The notes under the pieces: generated by a model
What the model was told of the DNA's origin: nothing
Seen by the model: the letters and a program-made list of their open reading frames with translations, nothing else
Databases searched by the model: none
Shown here: piece by piece, positions 49,501-60,586 of the stretch
Layout: every line of letters starts with the position of its first letter
Position numbering within the stretch: the stretch's first letter is position 1
Source: Puniceicoccaceae bacterium
GTDB taxonomy: Bacteria; Verrucomicrobiota; Verrucomicrobiia; Opitutales; Coraliomargaritaceae
Direction of reading: 5' to 3'
Assembly: GCA_017857255.1 (NCBI GenBank)
Contig: JAFMDL010000001.1
Location: 1-64,000 of the forward strand
DNA length: 64,000 nt
Translations under genes and position numbers: made by a program

Positions 49501-49878
49501 CTAAGCGAGTGTGAATTCAGCTAAGACCTTTTGCAGGTCATAGATATTCACCTTCTTATTGAATTTCTTTTGAATCGGAATGGTGTCACTGCCTACCCAG
49601 ATCTTCAGTTCTGCATCCAAATCAAAGCGTCCAGCCGTCTCGATGCTAAATTTAGTGATCTTGTTGTAGGGAATGCTCAGATACTCAATTTTCCGACCGG
49701 TCATTCCTTGCACATCTACAATTATTAACCGTTTTTCAGTAAAAATGAAAGTGTCTCTGAAAACTGCAAAACCAACTGCGATCTTTTCACCCGCGCTTAA
49801 AAGCTGCGCGAAGTCGGATTCAAGCCTGTCTGGCGCGACGACCCCTGCGTTTCCTAATATTGATGATAGTAGTCCCAT
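49501..49878 (-). CDS. bacterial PH-domain protein (bPH_1-like)
   Basis: The 125-residue protein carries a YvbH/bPH_1-type fold: LLSAGEKIAVGFAVFRDTFIFTEKRLIIVDVQGMTGRKIEYLSIPYNKITKFSIETAGRFDLDAELKIWVG. The alternating strands and the FTxxRLIxxD and SIPYxxIxxFSxE motifs are typical. The biochemical role of this family is largely unknown. It is divergent from sufS across a 233-base region that contains a clear inverted repeat. Confidence 0.9.
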   Translation of the reverse strand: MGLLSSILGNAGVVAPDRLESDFAQLLSAGEKIAVGFAVFRDTFIFTEKRLIIVDVQGMTGRKIEYLSIPYNKITKFSIETAGRFDLDAELKIWVGSDTIPIQKKFNKKVNIYDLQKVLAEFTLA

Positions 49879-49955
49879 CGTAATACCTTTTATTTTGTAG
49901 TTTTATTGATGTGAATGTATGCTGAAGAAGGCGTACTTATTTGTTTAGTACTCAA

Positions 49956-49987
49956 TACTTAGCTGATGTATTATTGACAGCTAAGTA
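49956..49987. promoter_or_regulatory. 10-bp inverted repeat between the PH-domain gene and sufS
   Basis: TACTTAGCTG and CAGCTAAGTA are perfect complements separated by 12 bases. The repeat lies 125 bases before sufS and 78 bases before the divergent PH-domain gene. It could be a repressor operator or an RNA hairpin. No T-tract follows, so it is not a terminator. Confidence 0.5.
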
Positions 49988-50111
49988 CTATCCAAAAGTT
50001 GCCAATTACCAAGTAATTTTTCTGGCTGTTATGTTGCTCAATTTTTGTTTTAGATAAAAAAATCTATTAATTTCAATTGAGATTCTTTCGCAAGTAGATG
50101 ACGTTACGACT

Positions 50112-51344
50112 GTGAGTGACTCATCGACATTTGATTACCGCTGTGTGCGGGCAGATTTTCCAATTCTTGCTACCGAAGTGCGCGGCAAGCCGTTGACCTA
50201 TTTAGACAGTGCGGCGACGTCTCAGAAGCCGCAAGCGGTGATCGACGCTGTTCAACGCTATTACCAGTTTGAGAACTCTAATATCCATCGAGGAGTGCAC
50301 TATTTAAGTGAACAAGCGACCGACGCCTATGAGGCTACGCGCGCGAAGGCTGCTGAATTTATTGGCGCTGCTGATCAAGATGAAGTCATTTTTACTCGGG
50401 GCACGACTGAGGGCATCAACTTGATTGCACATGGTTTTACTGAGTCTGTACTGCAGGCCGGCGATGAGATTCTGATCACGCACATGGAGCATCATGCGAA
50501 TATTGTGCCTTGGCAGATCGCGGCACAACAGACAGGTGCGGTTCTGAAAGTGGTCCCCGTGGATGATCGCGGAGTGCTGGACATGGAAGCCTTCGAGGCG
50601 CTGCTTTCAGAGAAGACCAAACTTGTGTCGGTTGTGCATGTGTCGAATGCACTGGGTACGATCAATCCCGTAAAAAATATTATAGCGATGTCGCACGCAC
50701 GGGGAGTCCCCGTATTGGTCGATGGCGCGCAGTCAATACCACATATGCCAGTCAGCGTAACGGAGTTGGATTGTGATTTTTTTGTATTTTCAGGCCATAA
50801 AATCTGCGGACCGACGGGCATCGGGTTACTTTGGGGTAAACGAAAATGGCTGGAAAAACTGCCGCCGTATCAGAGTGGCGGTGATATGATTGAAAAGGTC
50901 GATTTCGAGGGCACCACCTATAAAGGCATTCCTGGTAAATTCGAAGCGGGTACACCTCACATCTCCGGTGTGATCGGGTTGTCCGCTGCGATTGATTATT
51001 TAAATGGAATTGATCGCGCTGCAGCGCTGCAACATGAGCTTGCATTACTGGCATCTGCCACTGAGCAGTTGAGCGCGATCGATGGGTTGCGAATCATTGG
51101 TACCGCACCTGAGAAGGCTTCGGTGATTTCATTTTTGATCGATGAAATTCATCCGCATGACATCGGAACGTTTCTAGATGCGGGTGGTGTAGCGATCCGT
51201 GCAGGGCATCATTGTACTCAGCCATTATTAAAGCGCTTCGGCGTGCCGGCTACCGCCCGTGCTTCGTTCGCATTTTATAATGATTTTGAGGATGTGGAGC
51301 GTTTAGTGACAGCGTTGACTAAAATGAAACAGTTTTTTTGTTAA
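50112..51344 (+). CDS. sufS: SufS-type cysteine desulfurase
   Basis: This 410-residue PLP enzyme starts at GTG 50112 and has [56 protein letters not shown] (Schiff-base Lys) and [15 protein letters not shown] with the persulfide Cys. It removes sulfur from cysteine for Fe-S cluster assembly. A sufU scaffold or sulfur acceptor follows 50 bases downstream, the usual sufS-sufU pairing of SUF systems. The sufBCD genes are not in the window. Confidence 0.96.
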   Translation: MSDSSTFDYRCVRADFPILATEVRGKPLTYLDSAATSQKPQAVIDAVQRYYQFENSNIHRGVHYLSEQATDAYEATRAKAAEFIGAADQDEVIFTRGTTEGINLIAHGFTESVLQAGDEILITHMEHHANIVPWQIAAQQTGAVLKVVPVDDRGVLDMEAFEALLSEKTKLVSVVHVSNALGTINPVKNIIAMSHARGVPVLVDGAQSIPHMPVSVTELDCDFFVFSGHKICGPTGIGLLWGKRKWLEKLPPYQSGGDMIEKVDFEGTTYKGIPGKFEAGTPHISGVIGLSAAIDYLNGIDRAAALQHELALLASATEQLSAIDGLRIIGTAPEKASVISFLIDEIHPHDIGTFLDAGGVAIRAGHHCTQPLLKRFGVPATARASFAFYNDFEDVERLVTALTKMKQFFC

Positions 51345-51394
51345 GTGATCACTTTGATTGAACAACCATTACTTTTTTAGTCGAGCACGCTGAT

Positions 51395-51826
51395 ATGTCC
51401 GAGGACCTACACAATCTATATCAAGACATCATCCTCGATCATAATAAACGGCCGAGACATTATGGTGTATTGACCGATTATACCCACACTGCGGAAGGTT
51501 ATAATCCTTTGTGTGGCGATAAGATTACGGTGTTTTTGATCGTTGAGGATACTCTGATCGAAGCGATACAGTTCGAGGCCGCCTGTTGTGCGATCTGTAA
51601 GTCTTCGGCGTCGATGATGACTGAGGTGTTGACGGGAAAGACTTTGGATGAGGCTGAGAGTGCGTGTCAACGCGTAGGTGAATTGCTCTCAGTGGACATG
51701 GATCTGACAGCAGATTTGTCGAAAGATGGCGAGATTGCAGCATTAGCAGGCGTGCGCAAATTTGCTGCGCGTATTAAATGCGCAACCTTGCCTTGGCACA
51801 CGTATCGCTCGGCGCTCGACGGCTAA
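51395..51826 (+). CDS. sufU: SufU-like Fe-S assembly protein
   Basis: The 143-residue protein has [17 protein letters not shown], the first ligand in [13 protein letters not shown], the second in [17 protein letters not shown] and the third in [10 protein letters not shown]. The insert between the second and third ligands is typical of SufU as opposed to IscU. SufU binds zinc and accepts the persulfide from SufS. The middle motif is [10 protein letters not shown] where most SufU proteins have GCAISxASAS, adding two extra Cys residues near the metal site. It is convergent with the amidohydrolase gene. Confidence 0.92.
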   Translation: MSEDLHNLYQDIILDHNKRPRHYGVLTDYTHTAEGYNPLCGDKITVFLIVEDTLIEAIQFEAACCAICKSSASMMTEVLTGKTLDEAESACQRVGELLSVDMDLTADLSKDGEIAALAGVRKFAARIKCATLPWHTYRSALDG

Positions 51827-51846
51827 TCAGTTTTTGGGCAGATGGC

Positions 51847-52740
51847 TCATGCATTGCCAAGCAAGTCCTGCATATTTTCCGTTGTAATAGCACGATACTC
51901 TTGATTGCTCAGTGCGGCATCCGTGCGAATCGCATCGAGAAAGCTGTAGTAATCTGGAGATTTTTGCCTACGAGGGTAGAGTCGTAGTGGAAAATCTGAG
52001 CCATAGAGTATTTTCTGGTAGCCCACAATATCGATGATTCGCCGGAAGATCGATGGCTCGTAGAGTAAGGGTGTGGCGGAGCAATCGTAGTAGACATTTC
52101 TAAGACTCTTGCGCAGGCGCGGGTTAAGTTCGAAGAAGGCGAGACCACCACCCCAATGGGCAAGGATTAACTTTAGCTGTGGGTGCGCTCTAGCCATGCG
52201 CACAAAGTCATTGAGTGGAGTGTCGACGCTGCCGGGGTGATCATGTCCGGCAGCTTCAGTGGCATGAAGGTTAATTGGCCAATTCTGGGCGCAGCACCAA
52301 TCCGCGAGCGCCAACCATCCAGGGCTGGATGCGTTGAAACATTGTACGCCTGTGTGTAGCTCGCCGACGCCGCGCAGACCAAGGTTTTCGGCCTCTTGGC
52401 ATTGCTTGATTACGGCCTCGGCACTACTGCCGGGATGAATGGAGGCAAATCCTATGAAACGATCGGGTGCATGCTTGACCCATTTGGCAATTTCCTGGTT
52501 TTGCAAAAAGCAAGTGGCCTCGTTTTGCCAATACCACCCAAGCAGTACAGTTTGCGCGACGCCTGCAACGTCCATTGCAGCAAGCGTTTGATCGATGCTT
52601 GCCCAACCTTGTATCGAAGGCCTGTCGAGTGGGGCGACCAGGTCGGCCCAGTGCGGTTCATTATTTGCCACAGCCCACGCGCGCGGATTTGCCGCAAGGT
52701 TTCGCGGATAACAGTGGCAGTGGCTGTCTATGATGTTCAC
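51847..52740 (-). CDS. amidohydrolase family 2 (metal-dependent, TIM barrel)
   Basis: The 297-residue protein has an N-terminal metal motif (IIDSHCHCYP), INLHATEAAGHDHPG, LILAHWGGGL and the C-terminal catalytic Asp in ILYGSDFPLRLYPR. This layout is that of Amidohydro_2 enzymes, which include aminocarboxymuconate-semialdehyde decarboxylases and lactone hydrolases. The substrate cannot be deduced, and the neighbours (sufU, hisF) give no hint. It is probably cytoplasmic, with no signal peptide. Confidence 0.88.
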   Translation of the reverse strand: MNIIDSHCHCYPRNLAANPRAWAVANNEPHWADLVAPLDRPSIQGWASIDQTLAAMDVAGVAQTVLLGWYWQNEATCFLQNQEIAKWVKHAPDRFIGFASIHPGSSAEAVIKQCQEAENLGLRGVGELHTGVQCFNASSPGWLALADWCCAQNWPINLHATEAAGHDHPGSVDTPLNDFVRMARAHPQLKLILAHWGGGLAFFELNPRLRKSLRNVYYDCSATPLLYEPSIFRRIIDIVGYQKILYGSDFPLRLYPRRQKSPDYYSFLDAIRTDAALSNQEYRAITTENMQDLLGNA

Positions 52741-52833
52741 AACATTTAAAGTTATACCATATTACTACCAAGTCTAGAAGATGTCTGCTAGATTTTACTC
52801 GACGAAAGGCGGGTGGGTTTTTGAGTGTGTACC

Positions 52834-53595
52834 CTACAATCGTACCGGAAGGCCACGTGCTTGCAGGTGTTCTTTAGTTTGGCGAATGGTGAAAGTGCCG
52901 AAGTGAAAGACTGAGGCGGCAAGCACGGCGCTGGTTTTACCAAGTTCGATCGCGTCGGCAAAGTGGTCGAGTGTGCCTGCGCCACCAGATGCGATCACTG
53001 GCACTTGAACCGCTTCGCTTACAGCACAGTTGAGTGCATTATCGAAGCCAGCCTTAGTGCCATCGGAGTCCATACTGGTGAGAAGTATCTCGCCAGCGCC
53101 CAGTGCGACGACTTTCTTGGCCCATTCAACGGCGTCCAGACCTGTGTTGTTGCGACCACCATGTGTGAAGACTTCCCAGCGGTCTGTGTTTTCGACACGC
53201 TTGGCATCGATCGCTACGACGATACATTGATTGCCGAATTTGGATGAGGCTTCTTGAATCAGTTTTGGATTAAGGATAGCTGCGGTATTGAGGCTCACTT
53301 TGTCAGCTCCAGCGTTGAGCATATCTCGGATATTCTCAACATTACGCAGTCCACCACCGACAGTGAGTGGCATGAAGCACTCGGAGGCAGTGCGTTTAAC
53401 GACATCAATCATAGTCTTGCGCTCGTCACTGGATGCGGTGATATCCAAAAATACAAGTTCATCAGCACCTTGTTGCTCGTATGCCTTGGCTTGCTCGACT
53501 GGGTCCCCAGCATCGATTAGGTTGACGAAGTTGACGCCTTTGACAACGCGACCTTCGTGGACATCGAGGCAGGGAATGATTCGTACTGAGAGCAT
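52834..53595 (-). CDS. hisF: imidazole glycerol phosphate synthase subunit HisF
   Basis: This 253-residue TIM barrel has [97 protein letters not shown] and [13 protein letters not shown], the complete set of HisF landmarks with both catalytic Asp residues. It is the cyclase subunit that makes imidazole glycerol phosphate using ammonia from HisH, which is not in the window. It follows a terminator and appears to be its own unit. Confidence 0.97.
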   Translation of the reverse strand: MLSVRIIPCLDVHEGRVVKGVNFVNLIDAGDPVEQAKAYEQQGADELVFLDITASSDERKTMIDVVKRTASECFMPLTVGGGLRNVENIRDMLNAGADKVSLNTAAILNPKLIQEASSKFGNQCIVVAIDAKRVENTDRWEVFTHGGRNNTGLDAVEWAKKVVALGAGEILLTSMDSDGTKAGFDNALNCAVSEAVQVPVIASGGAGTLDHFADAIELGKTSAVLAASVFHFGTFTIRQTKEHLQARGLPVRL

Positions 53596-53634
53596 GAGAG
53601 GAACTAAATAGCGTATGAGGACTCTGTAAATAAA

Positions 53635-53664
53635 GAATGCCGCAACTCTACGTTTGCGGCATTC
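53635..53664 (-). terminator. Rho-independent terminator of the 591-aa protein gene
   Basis: An 11-bp perfect stem (GAATGCCGCAA with its complement) closes an 8-base loop. On the minus strand it is followed by TTTATTTAC. It lies 24 bases after the stop of the gene at 53688. Confidence 0.8.
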
Positions 53665-53687
53665 AGAAAAATGTTTGAGACGATTGA

Positions 53688-55465
<1,778 letters not shown>

Positions 55466-55631
55466 ATCGTAGCGCGCACTGTGCGCGAGAACTGGTTTTG
55501 ATGGGCTTGCATAGTACCCTTGTCAATAGCTTTCGGGAAAGTATCAAAATGAGCTCTAATTAGAGGATAGGCATTGACCTAAATGGTAGGATTTGTTGAT
55601 TAAATAATCTTAACTATATCCCCTGTGCAAC

Positions 55632-57635
55632 ATGAGTAGTACGTCTGCTCACAACCATCTACAGCTTACTATGTCGAATAACTCATCATCGATGGAATCG
55701 GTCTCTCATGAAAATCGTAAATTCGCGCCTATAGCGGAATTTTCTGAAAAAGCCCATGTGGGTAGCATGGAGGCTTACAACGCACTCTATCAAAGGAGTA
55801 TCCAAGATCCAGAGGCCTTTTGGGCAGAAGCTGCAGGCGATCTTCACTGGTTTAAAAAATGGGACTCGGTGCTGGATACGTCTGCGGCACCTTTTTACAA
55901 GTGGTTTGATGGAAGCCGCACCAATCTTTCTTATAATTGCTTAGATCGACATATTGATGCAGGCCGTGGAGACAAGATTGCCATTCACTGGGAGGGCGAG
56001 CCAGGTGATTCGCGTGATATTAGCTACAAGCAGTTGCATGCAGAAGTCTGTCGTTTTGCAAATGCGCTGAAAGCCAAGGGTGTTCAACGAGGTGATCGTA
56101 TTGCGATTTATTTGCCGATGATTCCAGAGTTGGCAGTTTCGGTATTGGCCTGCGCGCGCATAGGTGCGGTGCACTCGGTGATTTTTGCGGGTTTTTCTGC
56201 GGATTCGATACGCGATCGGGTATTGGATAGTGAGACCGAAGTAGTGATTACCAGTGACGGTGGGTATCGCCGTGGTAAAATGCTCGAGTTAAAAAAGATT
56301 GTTGATGAGGGGGTTGAAAACTGTGCGTGTGTGAAGGATGTGATTGTGGTTAAGCGTGGTGACGCGCAATCTGTAGATTGTCCGATGAAAGTGGGGCGCG
56401 ACTCCTGGTACCATGATCTGGTTGAAGGCGAGAGTGCTAATTGCCCAGCGGCAGAGATGGAAGCCGAGGACCTACTATTTTTACTCTATACTAGTGGAAC
56501 AACAGGTAAGCCGAAGGGTATTATGCATACGACTGCAGGTTACCAGGTGTTTAGTTATCTGACTTCAAAATATGTGTTCGATTTGAAGCCTGATGATGTG
56601 TACTGGTGCACTGCAGATGTGGGTTGGATCACTGGGCACACTTATATTATCTATGGCATCATGCAGAACTGTGCGACACAGGTGATGTATGAGGGCGCAC
56701 CGAATCACCCTGACGAGGGTCGCTTCTGGGAGATCATTGAGAAGTATAAGGTCTCTATTTTTTACACTGCACCGACCGCGATTCGTGCCTTCATGAAGTG
56801 GGGCGATGATTGGGTGACTCGCCGTGACCTGTCTTCTTTACGTTTACTGGGAACTGTCGGAGAGCCGATTAATCCAGAAGCGTGGATGTGGTATCACAAG
56901 ATGATTGGAAGCGAGCGCTGTCCAATTGTCGACACTTGGTGGCAAACTGAAACAGGTGGGCACATGTTGACGCCCATGCCTGGCGCGACGCCTACGAAAC
57001 CGGGTTGCGCGACACTGCCATTCTTTGGTGTGGAGCCCGCGATCCTGACTGATGATGGCACGGAGGCGGAAGCTGGTATTTTAGCAATCAAGCAGCCATG
57101 GCCGGGGATGCTGCGTGGTATTTACGGTGACCCGCAGCGCTTTAAAGACACCTATTGGTGCAAGTGGGGTGGTCAGTATTATTTCCCCGGGGATGGGGCG
57201 CGCCGTGATGAAGATGGTTATATCTGGATTCTCGGGCGTGTTGATGACGTGGTTAATGTATCTGGTCACCGCATCGGCACAGCTGAGCTTGAAAGTGTTT
57301 TCGTTGAACATCCAGATGTCGCTGAGTCAGCGGTCGTGGGAGTGCCGCATGAGATTAAGGGACAGGGGTTGATTGCATTTGTAACTGTGATTGATGGTCG
57401 TGCGTATGATCAGCAGTTGCGTCAGGAGCTAGTCTCGATGATTGACAAAGGCATCGGTAAATTTGCGCGTCCGGAACGGATCCTGTTCTCTGCTGATTTA
57501 CCCAAGACCCGTTCGGGCAAAATCATGCGGCGTATTTTGCGAGATATTGCTGAAGGTAAAGAGCTCGGCAATACCTCGACTTTGGCTGATCCCAGTGTGG
57601 TGGAAGCGCTACAGGCGCAGTATTTAGCTGGCTAG
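55632..57635 (+). CDS. acs: acetyl-CoA synthetase (AMP-forming)
   Basis: The 667-residue protein has the acyl-adenylate motif LYTSGTTGKPKGIMHTTAGY, CTADVGWITGHTYIIYG, DTWWQTETGGHML (A5 region), the hinge GRVDDVVNVSGHRIGTAELES and the C-terminal TRSGKIMRRILRDIAEG with the acetylatable lysine. It activates acetate to acetyl-CoA. The first 20 residues are polar and low in complexity, so a start at Met14 (55671) or Met21 (55692) is possible. It is transcribed alone between a divergent gene and an ilvE-like gene. Confidence 0.97.
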   Translation: MSSTSAHNHLQLTMSNNSSSMESVSHENRKFAPIAEFSEKAHVGSMEAYNALYQRSIQDPEAFWAEAAGDLHWFKKWDSVLDTSAAPFYKWFDGSRTNLSYNCLDRHIDAGRGDKIAIHWEGEPGDSRDISYKQLHAEVCRFANALKAKGVQRGDRIAIYLPMIPELAVSVLACARIGAVHSVIFAGFSADSIRDRVLDSETEVVITSDGGYRRGKMLELKKIVDEGVENCACVKDVIVVKRGDAQSVDCPMKVGRDSWYHDLVEGESANCPAAEMEAEDLLFLLYTSGTTGKPKGIMHTTAGYQVFSYLTSKYVFDLKPDDVYWCTADVGWITGHTYIIYGIMQNCATQVMYEGAPNHPDEGRFWEIIEKYKVSIFYTAPTAIRAFMKWGDDWVTRRDLSSLRLLGTVGEPINPEAWMWYHKMIGSERCPIVDTWWQTETGGHMLTPMPGATPTKPGCATLPFFGVEPAILTDDGTEAEAGILAIKQPWPGMLRGIYGDPQRFKDTYWCKWGGQYYFPGDGARRDEDGYIWILGRVDDVVNVSGHRIGTAELESVFVEHPDVAESAVVGVPHEIKGQGLIAFVTVIDGRAYDQQLRQELVSMIDKGIGKFARPERILFSADLPKTRSGKIMRRILRDIAEGKELGNTSTLADPSVVEALQAQYLAG

Positions 57636-57936
57636 GTTTAGGCCAGTATTGATTGCTGTTACTAGGCCCTACTGAATATTCAACAGGTTTTTTTAGGATT
57701 CAGTGTGTGAGTTGTTACATCACCATTGAGTGAGGATAATTCACTCTGATCGCACCGTGACAGTGCTCTAGTTTGCGTAAAGAGGTGGCTGTAACTCATT
57801 GTCAGAAGCAATCCGCCGCCTGCACTTCCCTATGCCTAACACGTTAATTGGTGATGAGCCTTTTTGCGCAGAACTACGATTTAAAGGGTGATGGAGGCTA
57901 GACAAAACCAAATACGCCTCCATCATTCTGTTTTTT
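57636..57936. other. gene-free interval after acs, with a weak terminator-like element
   Basis: Bases 57668-57694 form an imperfect hairpin (CCTACTGAATATTCAACAGG) followed by seven T residues, a possible but weak acs terminator. The rest of the 301-base gap shows no gene and no clear repeat. The last 40 bases before 57937 are AT-rich. Confidence 0.45.
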
Positions 57937-58803
57937 ATGAAAATTTATATGAATAATAATTTGGTGGATGCAAGCGAGGCAACTGTCTCGGTGTTTGACC
58001 ATGGATTACTTTACGGCGATGGTATTTTTGAAGGTATCCGTCTCTATGATAGCTGCGTATTTAAACTGGATGAGCATTTGGAGCGATTGGAGTATTCTGC
58101 TAAGGCGATCATGTTAGAGATGCCTTGGTCACGCCAACAGATTGCTGATGCGGTTTGTGAGACTTGTCGAGCAAACGACTTGAAGGACGGGTATATCCGC
58201 CTAGTGGTAACGCGTGGTGTGGGGAGCTTAGGGCTCTCGATCAAGAATTGTGACCAACCGCAGTTGATCATTATCGCTGATAAGATTCAATTGTATCCTC
58301 AAGAATTCTATGACAACGGCTTGAAAATTATTACCGTGCCAACACGGCGTAGTAATCCTGCGGCATTGCCGCCCGCAGTGAAGTCGCTCAATTATCTGAA
58401 TAATATTTTAGCTAAAATCGAGGCGCAGCATCTTGGCTATCACGAGGCGATTATGCTTAATGATCAGGGCTACATTGCTGAGTGCACAGGGGACAATGTC
58501 TTTATCGTACATAAGGGGGAATTAATTACACCAGCGGCCAGTTCTGGTGCATTAAAGGGTATCACGCGCGATACAGCGCTCGCAATTGCTGAAGAATTGG
58601 GTATCCCATGGCGAGAGGCGAATATGACTCGCTATGACGTCTGGGTGGCTGAGGAAGTGTTCTTAACTGGTACGGCGGCTGAAATTGTACCGATTGTCGA
58701 GATTGACGCACGAGTAATTGGAGATGGTAAACCGGGTCCGATTACGGCGAAGTTCCTAGAAAGTTTTCATCGCCGCGTTTCGGTCGAGGGTACCATGCTG
58801 TAG
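57937..58803 (+). CDS. ilvE: class IV aminotransferase, branched-chain (IlvE-like)
   Basis: This 288-residue fold-type IV PLP enzyme has SVFDHGLLYGDGIFEGIRLY, KLDEHLERLEYSA, the Schiff-base Lys in VKSLNYLNNILAKIEA, AIMLNDQGYIAECTGDNVFIV and EVFLTGTAAEIVPIVEIDAR. The short form with KSLNYLNN fits archaeal/bacterial branched-chain aminotransferases. D-amino-acid transaminase or aminodeoxychorismate lyase are less likely alternatives. It would complete valine, leucine and isoleucine synthesis with the ilvN-ilvC unit 18 kb away. It stands alone, 167 bases before mcsA. Confidence 0.9.
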   Translation: MKIYMNNNLVDASEATVSVFDHGLLYGDGIFEGIRLYDSCVFKLDEHLERLEYSAKAIMLEMPWSRQQIADAVCETCRANDLKDGYIRLVVTRGVGSLGLSIKNCDQPQLIIIADKIQLYPQEFYDNGLKIITVPTRRSNPAALPPAVKSLNYLNNILAKIEAQHLGYHEAIMLNDQGYIAECTGDNVFIVHKGELITPAASSGALKGITRDTALAIAEELGIPWREANMTRYDVWVAEEVFLTGTAAEIVPIVEIDARVIGDGKPGPITAKFLESFHRRVSVEGTML

Positions 58804-58970
58804 AGCATGGTTAGAGTGCTGGGGTGCTCAAATGGCAGGTGGATCTATAATTGTAGAGCGCGTCTTGAATTTGACGCTGCCTGCTTTATTAATCTTACTG
58901 TTGTTGCATTGATTACGCTCAATGATGTCTTTCGCTTTGCTAAACACCCTAACTTTTATATGATAAAATC

Positions 58971-59480
58971 ATGGCAGAAAATTTAAAGTGCAGCATCTGT
59001 GATAAGGAAGCTACGGTTCACCTGACGCAGATTGTGAATAACAAAATCCATAAGGTAGATCTTTGCGAATCCTGTGCGCAGAAGAAAGGTGTGACTGACC
59101 CCGAAGGGTTTTCACTGGCCGATTTAATGTCGAAGACGCCTTTGACCCCAACTGCAGGTGACTCGCAAGCGGCATGCTCTAGTTGTGGACAGAGCAGTGC
59201 TGATTTTCGCCGTACAGGGCGCTTGGGTTGCGCGGTTTGTTACGGTGTGTTTAAAGACCTAGTAATTCCAGTATTGGATGATATGCATGCGGGGACGACG
59301 CACAAGGGCAAGGTCCCTTACGTAGCGTTGAGCCGTCAATCCAGCCAGCAACAGTTGATCGATTTACAACAAGCGTTGTCGCGAGCGATTGCTGATGAAG
59401 CCTATGAAGAAGCGGCTAAATTTCGCGATCAAATCAAGGTATTTAAACAAGCTGAGGCAGTGGAGGTGTCGTCAAAATGA
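58971..59480 (+). CDS. mcsA: McsA-like zinc-binding activator of protein arginine kinase
   Basis: The 169-residue protein has four Cys pairs: CSIC (7-10), CESC (32-35), CSSC (69-72) and CAVC (87-90), forming two zinc sites. A C-terminal UVR motif follows (QQQLIDLQQALSRAIADEAYEEAAKFRDQIK, about 126-156). McsA stimulates the arginine kinase McsB. The stop overlaps the mcsB start by four bases (ATGA), so translation is coupled. No ctsR gene precedes it, unlike in Firmicutes. Confidence 0.95.
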   Translation: MAENLKCSICDKEATVHLTQIVNNKIHKVDLCESCAQKKGVTDPEGFSLADLMSKTPLTPTAGDSQAACSSCGQSSADFRRTGRLGCAVCYGVFKDLVIPVLDDMHAGTTHKGKVPYVALSRQSSQQQLIDLQQALSRAIADEAYEEAAKFRDQIKVFKQAEAVEVSSK

Positions 59481-60565
59481 TTGAATCCCTGATTAATGAC
59501 GAGTGCGCAGAGCTTACGCAGGCCGCAAAGAAGGCTGCGCCAGTGGTGTTAAGCACGCGTATCCGACTTGCCCGTAATCTAATTGGATCGCCATTTCCTG
59601 AACGTGCAGATACAATTCAACGCCGTACGGTATTAACTCGTTGCGCGGAGCAGCTCAGAGCTTTGCCACAGATGAAAAAGGGCACGTTTTTGGATGTGAC
59701 TGATTTGTCGATGTTAGAGCGTCAAGTTTTGGTAGAACGGCATTTAATTAGTCGCGAGCTTAGCGATGGTGAAGAAGGTACAGGTGTCTATATTAATCAG
59801 CGGCAGACTTGTTCTGTGATGATTAACGAGGAGGACCACCTTCGGATTCAATTCTTGAAAACTGGTTTTAATTTAAAATCAGTGTGGAAGTTGATTGATG
59901 CATTGGATTCTGAATTAGAGAAAAGCATCGATTTTGCGTTTTCACGTGATTTTGGTTATTTAACTGCTTGCCCAACAAATTTAGGCACAGGTCTGCGCGC
60001 TTCAGTTATGATGCATCTGCCAGGGCTCGTGGTTGCGGGTCAAATGGAACGTGTCATGCGTGCGGTAAACCAGCTTGGGATTACTGTGCGCGGGCTTTTC
60101 GGTGAAGGTTCGGACGCGAGTGGTCATATTTTTCAGATCTCAAATCAGCAGACGCTTGGCGAAACTGAAAAGGCTATTTTAGAGCGTTTAGGTAATGTGT
60201 TGAAGACCATCATTGATCATGAGTTGAATGCACGTTTTAAATATATGGAAGAAAATCGCGCCCAATTACTTGATCAAATTGGCCGTGCTTATGGCGTTCT
60301 TAAAAATACTCACGTGATGGCCTCCGAGGAGGCACTTAATTTACTTTCATTTATAAGGCTAGCGGTGGATTTTGGTATGCTACCCGAGGAAAACCGTGCG
60401 GATGTCGATCGCTTGGTGATTGAGTGCCAGCCTGGTCACATTCAATACGCCGCCCAAGAGGGCATTGAGTCCGATGCGCGAGATATTGCCCGTGCGAATA
60501 AGCTCCGCAAAAAATTTTCCAGTCTACCGCCTCTAGCTTTTGACAAGTTGGATGAAAAGGGTTAA
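59477..60565 (+). CDS. mcsB: protein arginine kinase McsB
   Basis: This 362-residue member of the guanido phosphotransferase family has VVLSTRIRLARNLIGSPFPER at the N-terminus, ISRELSDGEEGTGVYINQRQTCSVMINEEDHLRIQ, and the active-site loop FGYLTACPTNLGTGLRASVMMHLPGL. It also has LFGEGSDASGHIFQISNQQTLG. McsB phosphorylates arginines on misfolded proteins and thereby marks them for ClpCP. It overlaps mcsA by 4 bases and precedes clpC by 21 bases, forming one protein-quality-control operon. Confidence 0.96.
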   Translation: MIESLINDECAELTQAAKKAAPVVLSTRIRLARNLIGSPFPERADTIQRRTVLTRCAEQLRALPQMKKGTFLDVTDLSMLERQVLVERHLISRELSDGEEGTGVYINQRQTCSVMINEEDHLRIQFLKTGFNLKSVWKLIDALDSELEKSIDFAFSRDFGYLTACPTNLGTGLRASVMMHLPGLVVAGQMERVMRAVNQLGITVRGLFGEGSDASGHIFQISNQQTLGETEKAILERLGNVLKTIIDHELNARFKYMEENRAQLLDQIGRAYGVLKNTHVMASEEALNLLSFIRLAVDFGMLPEENRADVDRLVIECQPGHIQYAAQEGIESDARDIARANKLRKKFSSLPPLAFDKLDEKG

Positions 60566-60586
60566 GCATTAGGAAAAGATCATACT

